Positions 23,465-33,797 of a DNA stretch of 64,000 nucleotides are shown here, in pieces; position 1 is the stretch's first letter, and each line of letters begins with the position of its first letter. Source of the DNA: Avena insularis (lineage: Eukaryota > Streptophyta > Magnoliopsida > Poales > Poaceae); assembly GCA_023614405.1 (NCBI GenBank), contig CM042693.1, forward strand, positions 156,752,731 through 156,816,730, written 5' to 3'. Position numbers and translations under genes: made by a program. Under the pieces are notes generated by a model. The model did no database searches and was not told the DNA's origin. It saw only the letters and a program-made list of their open reading frames with translations.

Positions 23465-24333
23465 ATGACTACTCCAAGAAACTCCAACATCAAGGTTGAT
23501 GACACCAACACCAACCAAGAGGACAACATGAGAGAACTCATAGGAACCCAAAACCAGTTGAACCAAATGACAGCTCAGTTCATAGCCAACACTAGTGGGG
23601 AAGATCCAACCCTGCAAAAGTTTTTGGAAGACCAAGCCCAAATGTTGCATAAGGTGACAGATCAAATGCTCAACATGGAAAGCAACTTCAAGGATGACAA
23701 GGATGTTATTCTAAAAGGAGCCAAAGCTTGCAATATTTGTGGAGACAAGGATCACGCTTCCAAGGAGCATGGAGATCAATGCCCTAATTGTGAAGAGAAA
23801 CACCCAGTTGGCCAATGTCCCACCTCTCAAGCTACTTGCTACCTATGTGAAGTAAACTACCATGTCCCTAGCCAATGCCCCATCTATTCCATTGTGGAAC
23901 AAAGGAAACAATGTGGAGTGCAACAAATGATTGCAAACTATCAAGAGGGATCCAAATCTACCAAGAAGAATGAGGACAAAGGAAAAGCTCCACTTATACC
24001 TCCATGCAATACAACCCAATTCAAAGGACCAAAGAAGAGGCATATGAATTTTCCAAAGAGCAATAGAAGGTCCAAGAAACATGTAGACATTCCTACCTAT
24101 AAGATAACATCTGAACAACATGAACTAGATGCACTCCTAGCTTTGGAGAAGCCCAAAAAGAAAAAGAAGGACAAAAGCCATGTGCAATGTCACCATTGTA
24201 AAGAAATGGGACACTATTCTAGTGAATGTCCCGAGAAACCGAAGTATAAGGAAATTGGCCAGGTATGGTGCAACAACTGCAAAGATCTAGGCCATTATGC
24301 AACAACTTGTCCACAAGAGACACGTGAAGAACT
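23465..24333 (+). CDS. Zinc-knuckle gene, unit C (3' end lost)
   Basis: The longest open copy. It begins MTTPRNSN at 23465 and is open through the N-terminal region and five knuckles, up to the array breakpoint near 24333. Unlike A it has CAA at the site of the unit A stop. The frame happens to continue to 24400, but residues after about 24333 come from junction filler and antisense chromovirus DNA and are not part of the gene. It has no capsid, protease or RT domain. If expressed it would make a truncated nucleic-acid-binding protein. The internal 3' end, PPT and final LTR are missing. Confidence 0.7.
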
Positions 24334-24367
24334 GCAAAGAGCTAGGCCATTACATCTAGTGAATGTC
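24330..24367 (+). other. Scrambled deletion junction
   Basis: After CACGTGAAGAACT the unit C sequence stops. The next 23-base stretch (24330-24352) copies 24275-24297 with one mismatch, and 24355-24367 repeats the 13 bases at 24218-24230. Chromovirus protease-side sequence follows. This looks like a deletion repaired with locally templated filler. Confidence 0.65.
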
Positions 24368-25972
24368 AATGGTATGCTGGGATATACTCTTTGCACTTGA
24401 ACTGACGAGGCAAGGTTTCAGATATATGCTCGACTGATACTCCGCTGTACTGGTCATGGTTATGGCTTTCTTGGCACAGACAATTAATCCTTTGTGTTTG
24501 GACATCCAATCCGTTCCTAGTACTACTTCCAAACCTTTAGTTCCGAGTACTATTAGATTAGCAGAAAAATCTGTGCCATGGATTCGGATAGAGACGGCTT
24601 TGCAAATTTGCCTATCTTTGGTGGTTGAACCAGGTATTTGAACAATCATAACATGCTTCAATTTGGTTGGTTGAATCTTACTAGTGCATGCAAATTCTTT
24701 AGTGACAAATGAGTGCGATGCTCCAGAATCAAACAACACTCTTGCAAGTACTGAGTTAACAGAAAACATACCCAACACGACGTCTGGCGCTTCTTGGGCT
24801 TCTTCAGCATGCATGAGAAAGAGACGGCTGTTGCGGTTGAGCGAATTCCCTGGGGCAAACCTTCTTCCGGGCTGAACACGACGCTGCTGCTGAGCTGGGG
24901 CATTTGCATTGGGGGCTGCGGAAATCTTCTTGGGGCACTCATTGGAACAATGACCCTTGGTTCCACATTCATAACAAATCACTTGTGACTTGTCCTTTGC
25001 TGCAATAGGCACAACATTGCTTCTAGTCCTTGGGGCAGTGTTGGTGTTGGTGGCGACATTGTTGTTGTTGAACTTGGGTGGGGCACGATTGAAATTGCTA
25101 GAGTTGCCGGGGTTGTTGTGGTTTCCTCCGGGCCTTGGGTTTCCATGGCTAGGATAGGTCGGACGGTTCATCGGGTGTCTGTTGTTTCTTGGTGAAAATC
25201 CTGGAGATGGGTTGGGGCGATACTTTGGTGTCTGGTGGGTTCCTGGTTGATGCATCATGCGACGCTTGCGGCTCTCATTGTCTTGGTTGATCTTTCCTTC
25301 CATCTGAATGGCAGAGTCGACTAGGGCTTCAATATCAGCAAAGGGGATATTGACTAACACCGTCTACATCTCATCGTGCAGACCATTCAGGAATCTCTCT
25401 TTCTTCTTGGCTTCAGTGTCGATCTCATCCGGGGCATACCTAGCTAATGACAAGAATTTGTCACGGTATTCCACTACTGTCATCCTTCCTTGCTTCAGTT
25501 CTCTGAATTCATCTCTTATCCTCTTGATCAAACCCGGTGGCACATGGGTCCTGCTGAACTTGACCTTGAATTCCTCCCAAGTCATCATCTGACCTCCGGT
25601 CATTGCACGAACACTGTTCCACCATGCTCTTGCATCTTCAGCTAGATAGTGGGTAGCGAACATAAATTTCTCGTTAGCTTCCACTCCTGCGACTTCCAGA
25701 TTGTTCTCCATTGTTTGTAGCCAATCATCTGCATCTAGGGGTTCTTCTGACTTAGTGAAAACAGGTGGATTGGTGTTCTGGAAATTCTTGAGCTTAGATC
25801 CATGGCTGTCCTGATTTCCATGGCCTTGATTGTTGTTGGCCATCTAGGCTATCTGTTGAAGGGCGGCTAAGTTGGCTTGACGTTCGACTCTTTCCGCTTC
25901 GCGGTCCGAAACCAACATTTGCAAGAGTTGCAAAATCGGGTCCGGGGCTGAGCCACTTCCTCCGCGAGGCAT
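24366..25972 (-). pseudogene. Chromovirus gag-protease
   Basis: Minus strand, start ATG at 25972 (MPRGGSGSAPDP), chosen because it is in frame with and upstream of the MANNNQ Met. Two in-frame TAG codons break it: 25846-25848 and 25364-25366. Domains in order: Retrotrans_gag capsid region (ARAWWNSV, EEFKVKFSRTHVP, YRDKFLSLARYAPDEI), a Pro/Asn/Arg-rich linker, one zinc knuckle (CYECGTKGHCSNEC), and an aspartic protease with the DSG active site in VLFDSGASHSFV and a later VLGTDWMSKH. It then runs into the junction at about 24367, so the RT is gone. Gag forms the particle and protease matures it. Confidence 0.85.
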
Positions 25973-26203
25973 CTAAAGATTGAGATAGATCATGAGAAAA
26001 GAGGGAAATTTCGAAGGTTCCGGGTTTCTGAAAAGTTTTTGAAGTTTGACCCAGATTTTGCTAGCAACATGCTTTTCATTCATTCATAGCACACGATACA
26101 AACACACACCACAACAAAGGAAAACATATGGTTTTAAGAACCATTCTGTGAAGCTACAATACAGTGAGACCGACTACTCACTAATGCTAGTGCTCAAGTG
26201 CTA

Positions 26204-27022
26204 CTACTCCTCGGAGTTGGTGTACTCATCATCCTCATCCTCATCCTCATCATCATCATCATCATCATTGATGAAGGCGAAATCATCCTCATCGGTGAAG
26301 AAGTCCATAGACTGATCCTCTAGAAAGTCATCATCATCGCTGAGATAGGTGCAGGGGTCTCCACGAAGATCTTATCCTGCATTCTCCCTCTCCTCCAACT
26401 GTATGTCTCTCTCGTGGATGGTCTCCTCCAAATCCGTGATCCGGTGGCGAAGATGGGCAATGATGCACTCCTTCTTGTCGAGCTGACGGTGATGAGACTT
26501 GCGATCATTCACTAGCATGGCGATGGTCTGATCCTTCTTCTTGGCGATGGCGTACTTGTGGTTGGCGCAGGCATGGGCATTGTCCAGCTCCTTCTGACGG
26601 TCGTACATCATGAAGCTGAGGTGGTCCAATTGAGTCTTCAGCTCGTGGTGGTATGGGGCCTCTAGTGGCTGTCCCATAACATCACGCCTTGGGTAGAACT
26701 CAAAACGGGAAACCTTGATTTGATTGATACTCTTCCCACACAGACGGGCAAGAGCTTCCTGCATGGCCCTGGCTAGTCCATCGAGCCAGTTGTTCTCTCT
26801 TAAGGTGAACTAAATTCCTTCTGCAGTGGGAGGTTCAATCTTTCCTCGGAGACTTGCAACAACTAGCCACTGCAGATCTTCTCCTTCCTGATCATTGAGC
26901 TGAGCTCCAAAGAACTCTGGGTGCGGACGCTCCAGAAGTTCCCAAAGCTGGTCCAAGTCACGCTCAAAGATGAGGACTCCTCCATTCCCCAACCGATAAA
27001 ACTTGATGTACTTCACATCCAT
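26204..27022 (-). pseudogene. ORF0 upstream of gag: coiled-coil protein with acidic tail
   Basis: Between primer site and gag the minus strand holds one 273-codon frame starting MDVKYIKFYRLG at 27022 and ending TAG at 26204-26206. It is broken by TAG (26810-26812) and TAA (26372-26374). The N-terminal ~70 residues are globular-looking, the middle is charged and probably coiled coil (LDHLSFMMYDRQKELDNAHA, LEETIHERDIQLEER), and the last ~45 residues are almost all Asp and Glu, encoded by the GAT/GAG repeats at 26222-26290. Function is unknown. An extra ORF in this position has been described for rice gypsy elements such as RIRE3 and RIRE8; homology is not shown here. Confidence 0.6.
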
Positions 27023-27234
27023 CTATAAGAATATAGGATGAGTAAGTTAGTAGAGTGATTAAGTGTGTCAAATTTTATGTATTTTGCAAGAATTTTTGAG
27101 GACATGAGTTTTCATGAATGAATCCAAGTGATAAGAATGGGAATATTTTTTTGTAAATACTCACTTCCTTTGGTTTTGAAACTAAGTTTTTGATTCGAAC
27201 GTCCATTCTAACTAGGGTCTCCTATGGTCAGGAT

Positions 27235-27247
27235 GGCTCTGATACCA
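27235..27247 (-). promoter_or_regulatory. Primer binding site of the chromovirus
   Basis: The minus strand reads TGGTATCAGAGCC three bases after the LTR end at 27251; it complements initiator-Met tRNA, as in the non-autonomous units. Confidence 0.9.
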
Positions 27248-27250
27248 ACT

Positions 27251-29177
27251 TGTCAACACCCATATTTTTAATCCCAGATGCCTGTTATGCCATACATCAC
27301 AATCCCAGGATTTCCATTTTTGCGAGACATAACAGATTTGGATATCACAGTACATCATCCATTACAAACCATACATAAGGTCTTACACAAATAAGGTATC
27401 ATGATCCAGTTCTTAATACAACTCAAACAGCGGAATAACATAAAGATAACGATAGCATAGGCGAAGCTCCATCGTCGGGGTCAAAAGCAATGCTGACGAT
27501 GGGAGATGCTCCTAGTTGTCATAACCTTCTTGCGATCCATCATCCTGGTACTCCTCTTCATAGTCTGGCCATGGAAATAGCCAAGGACAAAGCCATGAGT
27601 ACTCTTTAAGTAATCGCAAACTAATACTAACAAGTTAAGGTGGTTTTGTAGTAGGATACTAAGCTCTAGGGATATTTTGCAAAAAGCCAGATTTAGCTCG
27701 ACTAAGTTCAGAAGAAAAGATATCTAGTTGAAAGTTTTATAACACCTAAGTGGGAATGAAAATTTCATATCACAACTCTATTGTGGTCAAGTCAAAGTTA
27801 CAAATCATTTCACAAGTCATTCTGAAAACATCTGATGGGGGAATAGTATGGCCACTCCAACTGTCCATAACCACGGACGCGGCTATTCGAATAGTTTGAC
27901 ACTCTGCAGAGATTGTACACTTTCACCACAACATTCGATACATCCGTCAGGAACAATCCTGAATTCACCATACTCAATATGCGGATAATCAATCCTATGA
28001 GTTTGGCCTCCCAACCATGACCAACTGTCATCTTGGGTACTGCACAGGTGGACAATCTTCACAAGGTAGCCTCAGCTCAGACCTTGGCCGCGAGGGAAAC
28101 CATACTAAGGTATATAAATTTCGGGTATTATGGTTGTACGGTAAAATTTGGAATGGTATCTCATCCAGACAAGTATCAGTTTTATAAAGGGCTAAGGCTC
28201 ATGCCTCAACATTTTCATCATCAAAATCATCTTGTGTTCGGAAACACATGTCAAAACATTTCAATAGAATGACTCATCATTCTAAGGTTTTCATAACCAT
28301 TTTCACCAAGTATTCCCATCTAAAGTTGATCAAGTTTTATACTTAGCACTAGCATCTACACGTGGTGGTAAATACTAATGAGGGGTGGTAAACAAGTTGG
28401 GATTTTCTAAGTTCAATCTCATGCCTTAGGATGACCTCAAGATTATCGAACTTAGGCCAAATTGTATGCTCTTTATGCTACCTTTACTTATCTTTCTAGA
28501 ATCTACATGTCACTATGTAAACTCTAAGAGAAAGCTTTTATAAAGAAAATAAGGTACTTAAGCTTGCAAGTAAAACTAGGATTGGGATCTCAAGTGGGTG
28601 TAATCACATATGCTTAAGGCATATAGTTGGCATAGTAACAAGCAAGTATTTGCTTGCATCAGTTGCAAGGGTTAGCTTGCAAGGTTTCAAGTATTGGCTT
28701 GCATAATTGCAAGTATAAGCTTGCCAAGTCAACTGGTAGTATTAGGCTTTCCTTGTGCAGAGCAGTGGTTGAAGTTCTACTCGGCTTCTTCCTCCTCGTA
28801 TCCTTGGTGGGTACTAGCGACTATAAATAAATACGAGGTACACAATCACCAACCAATACTTAACTATTTTTAATCATCACACAACAAGTCACACTAGATG
28901 ATCTAACATCATCACTATTATCACAAGGATTAAAGCACTTGTCTTATTTCTTTAATTTGATAAGAGTAATTTCTCCTCATTGAAAAACAACTTAAGATTT
29001 AATATTCTCCAACTCAAACATGGGATCATGTTGACACATGTCATCACCACATATTTCAGTACATGAGAATGTGATTTAAAGTGGTGTCACAATTTAATAA
29101 GGTTTAACCTTTTTATTTTAATTAAATAAAGTGACTAGAAATGCCTATGTAGCATTCTTTTATTGCTTGAACATTAT
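27251..29177 (-). repeat. 5' LTR of the chromovirus, truncated
   Basis: It begins TGTCAACACC on the plus strand (the LTR 3' end) and matches 945 to about 2950 with substitutions and small indels, for example a ~30-bp difference near 27992 and a ~27-bp difference near 28117. Homology to the other LTR stops at about 29177, so roughly 2.1 kb of U3 side is missing and the copy is joined to zinc-knuckle sequence of copy D. Confidence 0.85.
27863..27911 (-). promoter_or_regulatory. LTR palindrome module, chromovirus (intact)
   Basis: On the minus strand: CTCTGCAGAG (27902-27911), perfect palindrome CTATTCGAATAG (27883-27894), and the hairpin GTCC, 8-base loop, GGAC (27863-27878). Order and spacing match the non-autonomous LTRs, but the middle palindrome has a different sequence. 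Confidence 0.65.
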
Positions 29178-29679
29178 TCCTAGCTTTGGAGAAACCCAAA
29201 AAGCAAAAGAAGGACAAAAGCCATGTGCAATGTCATAAATGTAAGGAAATGGGACACTATTCCAGTGAATGCCCAGAGAACTAGAAGAATAAGGAAATTG
29301 GCCAAGTGGTGTGCAACAACTGCAAAGAGCTAGGCCATTATGTGGCAACTTGTCCACAAGAGCTACGTAAAGAACTCAAGGACATCAACTGTTTCAATTG
29401 CAAGAACCCAGGACATTATGCAAGCAACTGTCGAGAAAAGATGAAGAACAAGTTGAACAAGCCTATGGAGAAACTCAACCTTGGCCCATGAGTCAAGTGT
29501 GGAAACCAAAGACACCATGCAGATGTTTTCCCAAAGAAGTATCCCAAGATCCCAAGCAGGCCAACATGTAATTTAGTTTAAAATTTTTTAAGGGCGGTAG
29601 TACCCTAGTTGTTTTGAGCCTACTTGTAACCCTAGCCTTCCCAAATCTCGGGACGAGATTTATTTTAGGGGTGGTAGCC
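29178..29679 (+). pseudogene. Copy D: 3' end of the zinc-knuckle gene and internal region
   Basis: The sequence resumes at CCTAGCTTTGG, corresponding to 24145 in unit C. It codes knuckles CHKCKEMGHYSSEC, CNNCKELGHYVATC and CFNCKNPGHYASNC, with a TAG at 29282-29284 where A has CAG. The frame ends at the same TGA as in A and B, followed by a degraded last knuckle. The hairpin ATCTCG/CGAGAT (29645-29659) and PPT precede the LTR. D is clearly more diverged than A, B and C. Everything upstream of 29178 in this copy is lost. Confidence 0.8.
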
Positions 29680-32600
29680 TGTCACATCCCAAGATTTTCC
29701 AAATCTTGTAATGTGAAAAATAAATGAAAAAAATAAAACTTTGTTGATTTTCAGGGCCAGAAGAAACTTTTTGAATCCAATTGGAACTTCAAACCAATTT
29801 GGGTCAAATAAATCCTAAAGGGATTTAAAAATATAAAACATTTATTAAAGGAAAATAAAAAAATATTTAGAATTAATATTTTGAAATCTTTTTATAAAAA
29901 TATTTAGTTTCCAAAAGAAAAGGAAGGATTTTAAATAAGAAATTATTTTACAAAGCCAAATTAAAACTTGGCCAAGTCTTAAAAAAAATATTTCTATTTG
30001 GGAAAATTAGTAAAAGATTATATAAATAAAGTAATAAGGATTTAATATCCAAGTTTTATTAATAAAGGTTTTACTATTTCCAAAACATCAAAACTTATTT
30101 ATTTATTTAAAATAAGTTTTCCAAGTACTTTATATTCTCAAATAAAACCTACTGTTTTGGTTTTGAAAATATTTAGTTTTCAAAATGGAGTTTTAAAATA
30201 AAAATCAAATCCTATTTGATTTAATAACAAGGGTCTATTTATTTAATTAATAATGGACCCTAAAATAAAATTATTGTTTTGGTTTTGGAATTTTGGTTTA
30301 TGTTACTGAACAGAACCAAATTCAAAGTTACAAAGTGTGGTGAAAGTTTGAATGGATTTGAATGTTGTTTGTTTGTTTGAATTTCAAAAACAGAAATCAT
30401 AAATAGGAAAAGAAAAAGCTTTCAGGAAGAAAAAAATGGGATTTGGTCGACCCAACCCAGCAGCCCAACTAGGCCCAGCAAACAGCCCAGCTCCCCCTCC
30501 CCGAAGAAAACGTTTAGCACTCAGTTTTTGACCCGAACAGACGCTGCCTGGTGGCCCTCTTCTCCCTCTCGTTCCTCGCTGACAGCAGGGACCCACGCAG
30601 CCAGCACATCTTCTTCCTCCTCGCGCTGACGACGCCCTGTTGTTGCTGCTAATTACGCCGGTGTTGAATACGCATTGATTCTGCGACCGTTACTCGCCGT
30701 GACTGCACCCTATTAACCGCCCAGGCCTCCTCTCCATTTCCCCTCACACGCCACTCCCTCTCTGCCCCGAGGCTGCCTCAATTTGAGCTCGCAACGCCAC
30801 AGACTCCGACGAGGTCCCGTGTAAATTCCGGCGACGCCTGACCATACCCTTCCTCCCCGACCTAGCACACACGTTCCCCGGCCTCAGGCGCTTCTCCCCG
30901 TGCCCTCCGTTCAACCACGGGCGCCCCTGAGCGTCACCTTCGACAATCACTGAGCGCCACCGTGTCTGCTATTTCCTCCGGCGACGTCTCCTGGTAAGTC
31001 CAGACCGCCCCGAGCCCTCTCGTTCATGCACACACCTTCGCCGTGTCCTTGCGAGTCTGACCATGCGTTTCGTTTGTCTCCTTGTGATCGCTAGCACTGT
31101 CCTCGACGACGACTGAACGTGGCCGAGGCGCAGCTCCACTCCGGCGAGAGATTAAGCCCACTCCAATGCGCCCCTCCGTCTGCAACCAGCACGTTGAGCT
31201 TCACCACATCCTTACGATCTCGGTGAGCATACTCCCCTCCTCATTCGCTTCCTGTAACCACCGTAGCGCCACCGCCTGGCCGTGCGCTGCCGCTAGCCAC
31301 CGTCGGCGCCGCTCGCGTTTGGTCAAGCAAACCAGCACCGTAGGATCTAGATCGAGCGAACGAAACGGATCCACTTAACAGCGAAAGGGTACGCAGCCAG
31401 TGCGGTGCGATGCAACTTGATCCAACGGCCTACAGCGCGTGATCCACCCGAACCGGTACCGTCCAATAAGAAAGCGACGCGTGGCCAGTTTTGTTTAAAA
31501 ATAGAAATTTGAAAACAGATTTGTTTACAGATTTGAAAACCCTGTAACTTTTGATCCACACGTCCAAAAATTACAAACTTTATATCGTTGGAATCAGTGG
31601 AACAAGCCCTAGCCACCGATAGAATTTGTTTAGAAAATAGTATCTGTTAGATTGTTTGTTTTTGCAGAAACATTTGTATGCTTGTTTAGATTAGAAAAAT
31701 TATTCAAAAATGTTTTCAAGGATAAAATCCTTGGCAAATTAGTTTGTGGGGAACTTACTGACCCTAGGAACCAACCCATAGTTTTAAAATGATTTTGGTG
31801 AAGTTTAGGGTGGAAAACTTGATTTAGCCCATTTCTAGCCAAATAAAAATAATGGTTTGTTATGAAAATGTTTTTGAAGTAAAAACTTTGGGAAAATGTT
31901 TTGGACCAAACCTACTGACCATAAACACCAAGTTTTGAGAAACAACAACTTATTCGGTGAACAACATAAAAGTTGTTGCTTTGATAAAAATATTTCCCAC
32001 CACATAAAATGATGGATGGATTTAAATATAGATTATAGGCAAAACCCTTTTGCAAATGACTTGGCCACTTTGGAAAAATGACGACTCTTGACTTTACAAA
32101 GTTTAGAGCCTAGTAGAAACCATCTTTGCAAATAAAACAACCCCTTGCATGCTTGCATGCATAACTTAGATCCCATTGTTTTAGGTGTGTGAATTGTTTG
32201 ATTGATTATTAGTTTGGAATGCTAGTTGATATTGTGTTTGCTTGATTGATTGTAGTGAAGTTAGAGAAGTGTAAGACTAGCAAGATCAAGGAGTGAACCA
32301 ACATTCCTACCAAAAGAAAGGCAAGTTACACTATCATCTAAAGTCCTATTATTTTCATTATACTTAGTGGATTTTGAAACATGCATGAAAATAATTTTAT
32401 ACTTATGCTATGCTAAATCCTAATAGGATACCCTATACATTCCTTAGTGAAAACAATGTAGTTGTTACATGCTTAGCCATGCTATATTTTGAAAAGAGAT
32501 ACATGTTGAGATTTTATGAAGTTGAGAAAAGGACTTGTGTTTTTATATAATAAAACAAGGACTCAATGAACCACCTGGGTGGCCAAGGATACTTTGAGTT

Positions 32601-33797
32601 TTGGAGAAGGTGGCAACAAAAGGAACCATGTCTATGGCAATCTCTTTGTGTTGTGCTCCAAATGAAACCACCCAGGAAACTTAGAGATTGAACATGTTTC
32701 TCCAATTGTGGCTTTCGTGTGCAACCACATGCTATTTATGGCTCTGGCTTAGTCAACTACATTGGGAAGACCCATGCATTGTCTTCAGTTATCGGACATG
32801 GGGACCTGGAATCCTACATGGGTGCTGAAGACAAGCTAGCAATGGTGTATGGGAGGACCCTTTGGAAAGACTTCGTCACATTCTCAATCTGCCGGTACTC
32901 CATCTTGGTGAGCACTAATCCAGTGGCCACTGGTGGCAACAAGATGGGATTGTGACATGTGGGTAAAGTGTGCAACTTCTGCAGAAGATAATAAACTCTA
33001 AGTACTTAGCCGTGTCCCCGGATATGGACAATACTGAGCAACTAAAGTTTGAAGCTATGGGAAATCTCGACATTCTAATTTCTAAAAGAAAACTTTTAAG
33101 ACTTGATGCACTTGGGGGTACCAAGGAGCTCAAGAGATTTTGATAAAACTTGATGCACTTGGGGGTACCAAGGAGCTCAAGAGATTTTGATAAAACTTGA
33201 TGCACTTGGGGTTACTAAGGAGCTCAAGGGATTTTTGACAAGGACTTGAACACTTGGGATTTTACCAAGGAGTTCAAGGAATTTTGAAAAGGAGATTTGA
33301 CAAAGGACCAAAACCATTTTGAAAAGATAGGATAAAATTATTGCTTTATGCAAATGAGCCTAAAAAAAACTCTACCTAGCCAAATGTGCATGTAATGATA
33401 GTATCCACTTATATTCAACTTAGTAGTGAAACTTGCCAATACAATTCAAATGTATTGACCCTTGTGGCTGTAACTTGTAATGTTGCAGGTTTGATTGATT
33501 TTTGTGAAGATTGATTGATTAGGATTACAAAGTCTACAACCAACATTTGCCTGTGGCACTTTGAAGATGAAGGACCCCATGCTTATAGTTATTCCGCTGC
33601 AATGTAATGTAATAGCCAAATGAGCTATGTAAGGATGTAATAAAATTATGTTATTCCTGGTTATAAAGTTATATTATGACCTTTGTTTCTTGATATTACA
33701 TCTTAACTATGGATGCTAGCTATTGATCCAGGGACTAGCATTGTAAACACAGGGGACACCACCTTATGTTAATAAAGGTTGGGACACTCCCTCTACA
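29680..33797 (+). repeat. LTR D, diverged subfamily (4118 bp)
   Basis: It starts TGTCACATCC, has the perfect 8-bp terminal hairpin (29690-29708), a GC-rich block (about 30430-31480), the outer stem arms CCTGGGTGG (32574-32582) and CCACCCAGG (32668-32676), and ends CCCTCTACA at 33797. A 44-bp segment around 33100-33200 is present as near-identical direct repeats (GATGCACTTGGGGGTACC). No primer site follows, so this is the element's 3' LTR. Confidence 0.85.
32976..33029 (+). promoter_or_regulatory. LTR palindrome module, LTR D (intact)
   Basis: CTTCTGCAGAAG (32976-32987), CTAAGTACTTAG (32998-33009), hairpin GTCC, loop CCGGATAT, GGAC (33014-33029). Confidence 0.65.

Larger units (their letters stand above)
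6811..24352 (+). mobile_element. Tandem array of a non-autonomous LTR retrotransposon (LARD-like)
   Basis: The order is LTR A (6811-10881), internal A (10882-12754), LTR B (12755-16823), internal B (16824-18696), LTR C (18697-22763), internal C (22764 to about 24333, truncated), then a scrambled junction. Units repeat every 5944 and 5942 bp and look nearly identical. Each internal region has an initiator-Met primer site, one zinc-knuckle gene and a polypurine tract; none has protease, RT, RNase H or integrase. It sits in the RNase H region of the minus-strand chromovirus after tgcct (6806-6810). The final LTR and right target duplication are deleted. Closest known classes are LARD and TR-GAG elements. 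Confidence 0.9.
945..29177 (-). mobile_element. Ty3/gypsy chromovirus (minus strand), split by a nested array
   Basis: On the minus strand the parts run in the expected order: truncated 5' LTR (27251-29177), initiator-Met primer site, ORF0, gag, protease, then after the inserted array RNase H, integrase, chromodomain, polypurine tract and 3' LTR (945-5001). The two LTRs align over 945 to about 2950 and 27251 to about 29177. The reverse transcriptase between protease and RNase H is missing, lost with the right end of the array. The left flank is tccag and the right flank is an unrelated element, so no target duplication survives. I infer a Tekay/Del-type chromovirus from the chromodomain, primer site and PPT. 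Confidence 0.85.

Noticed and set aside
11597..23665. Antisense ORFs of 74 and 92 codons repeated in each array unit
   Set aside because: Shadows of the zinc-knuckle gene on the opposite strand, repeated only because the units are repeats.
6811..24352. Satellite DNA or a tandem host gene cluster
   Set aside because: Each unit has TG/CA LTR ends, a primer site and a PPT, so it is an LTR element array.
24334..24400. C-terminal extension of the unit C zinc-knuckle protein
   Set aside because: It is read through junction filler and antisense chromovirus DNA; absent from units A, B and D.
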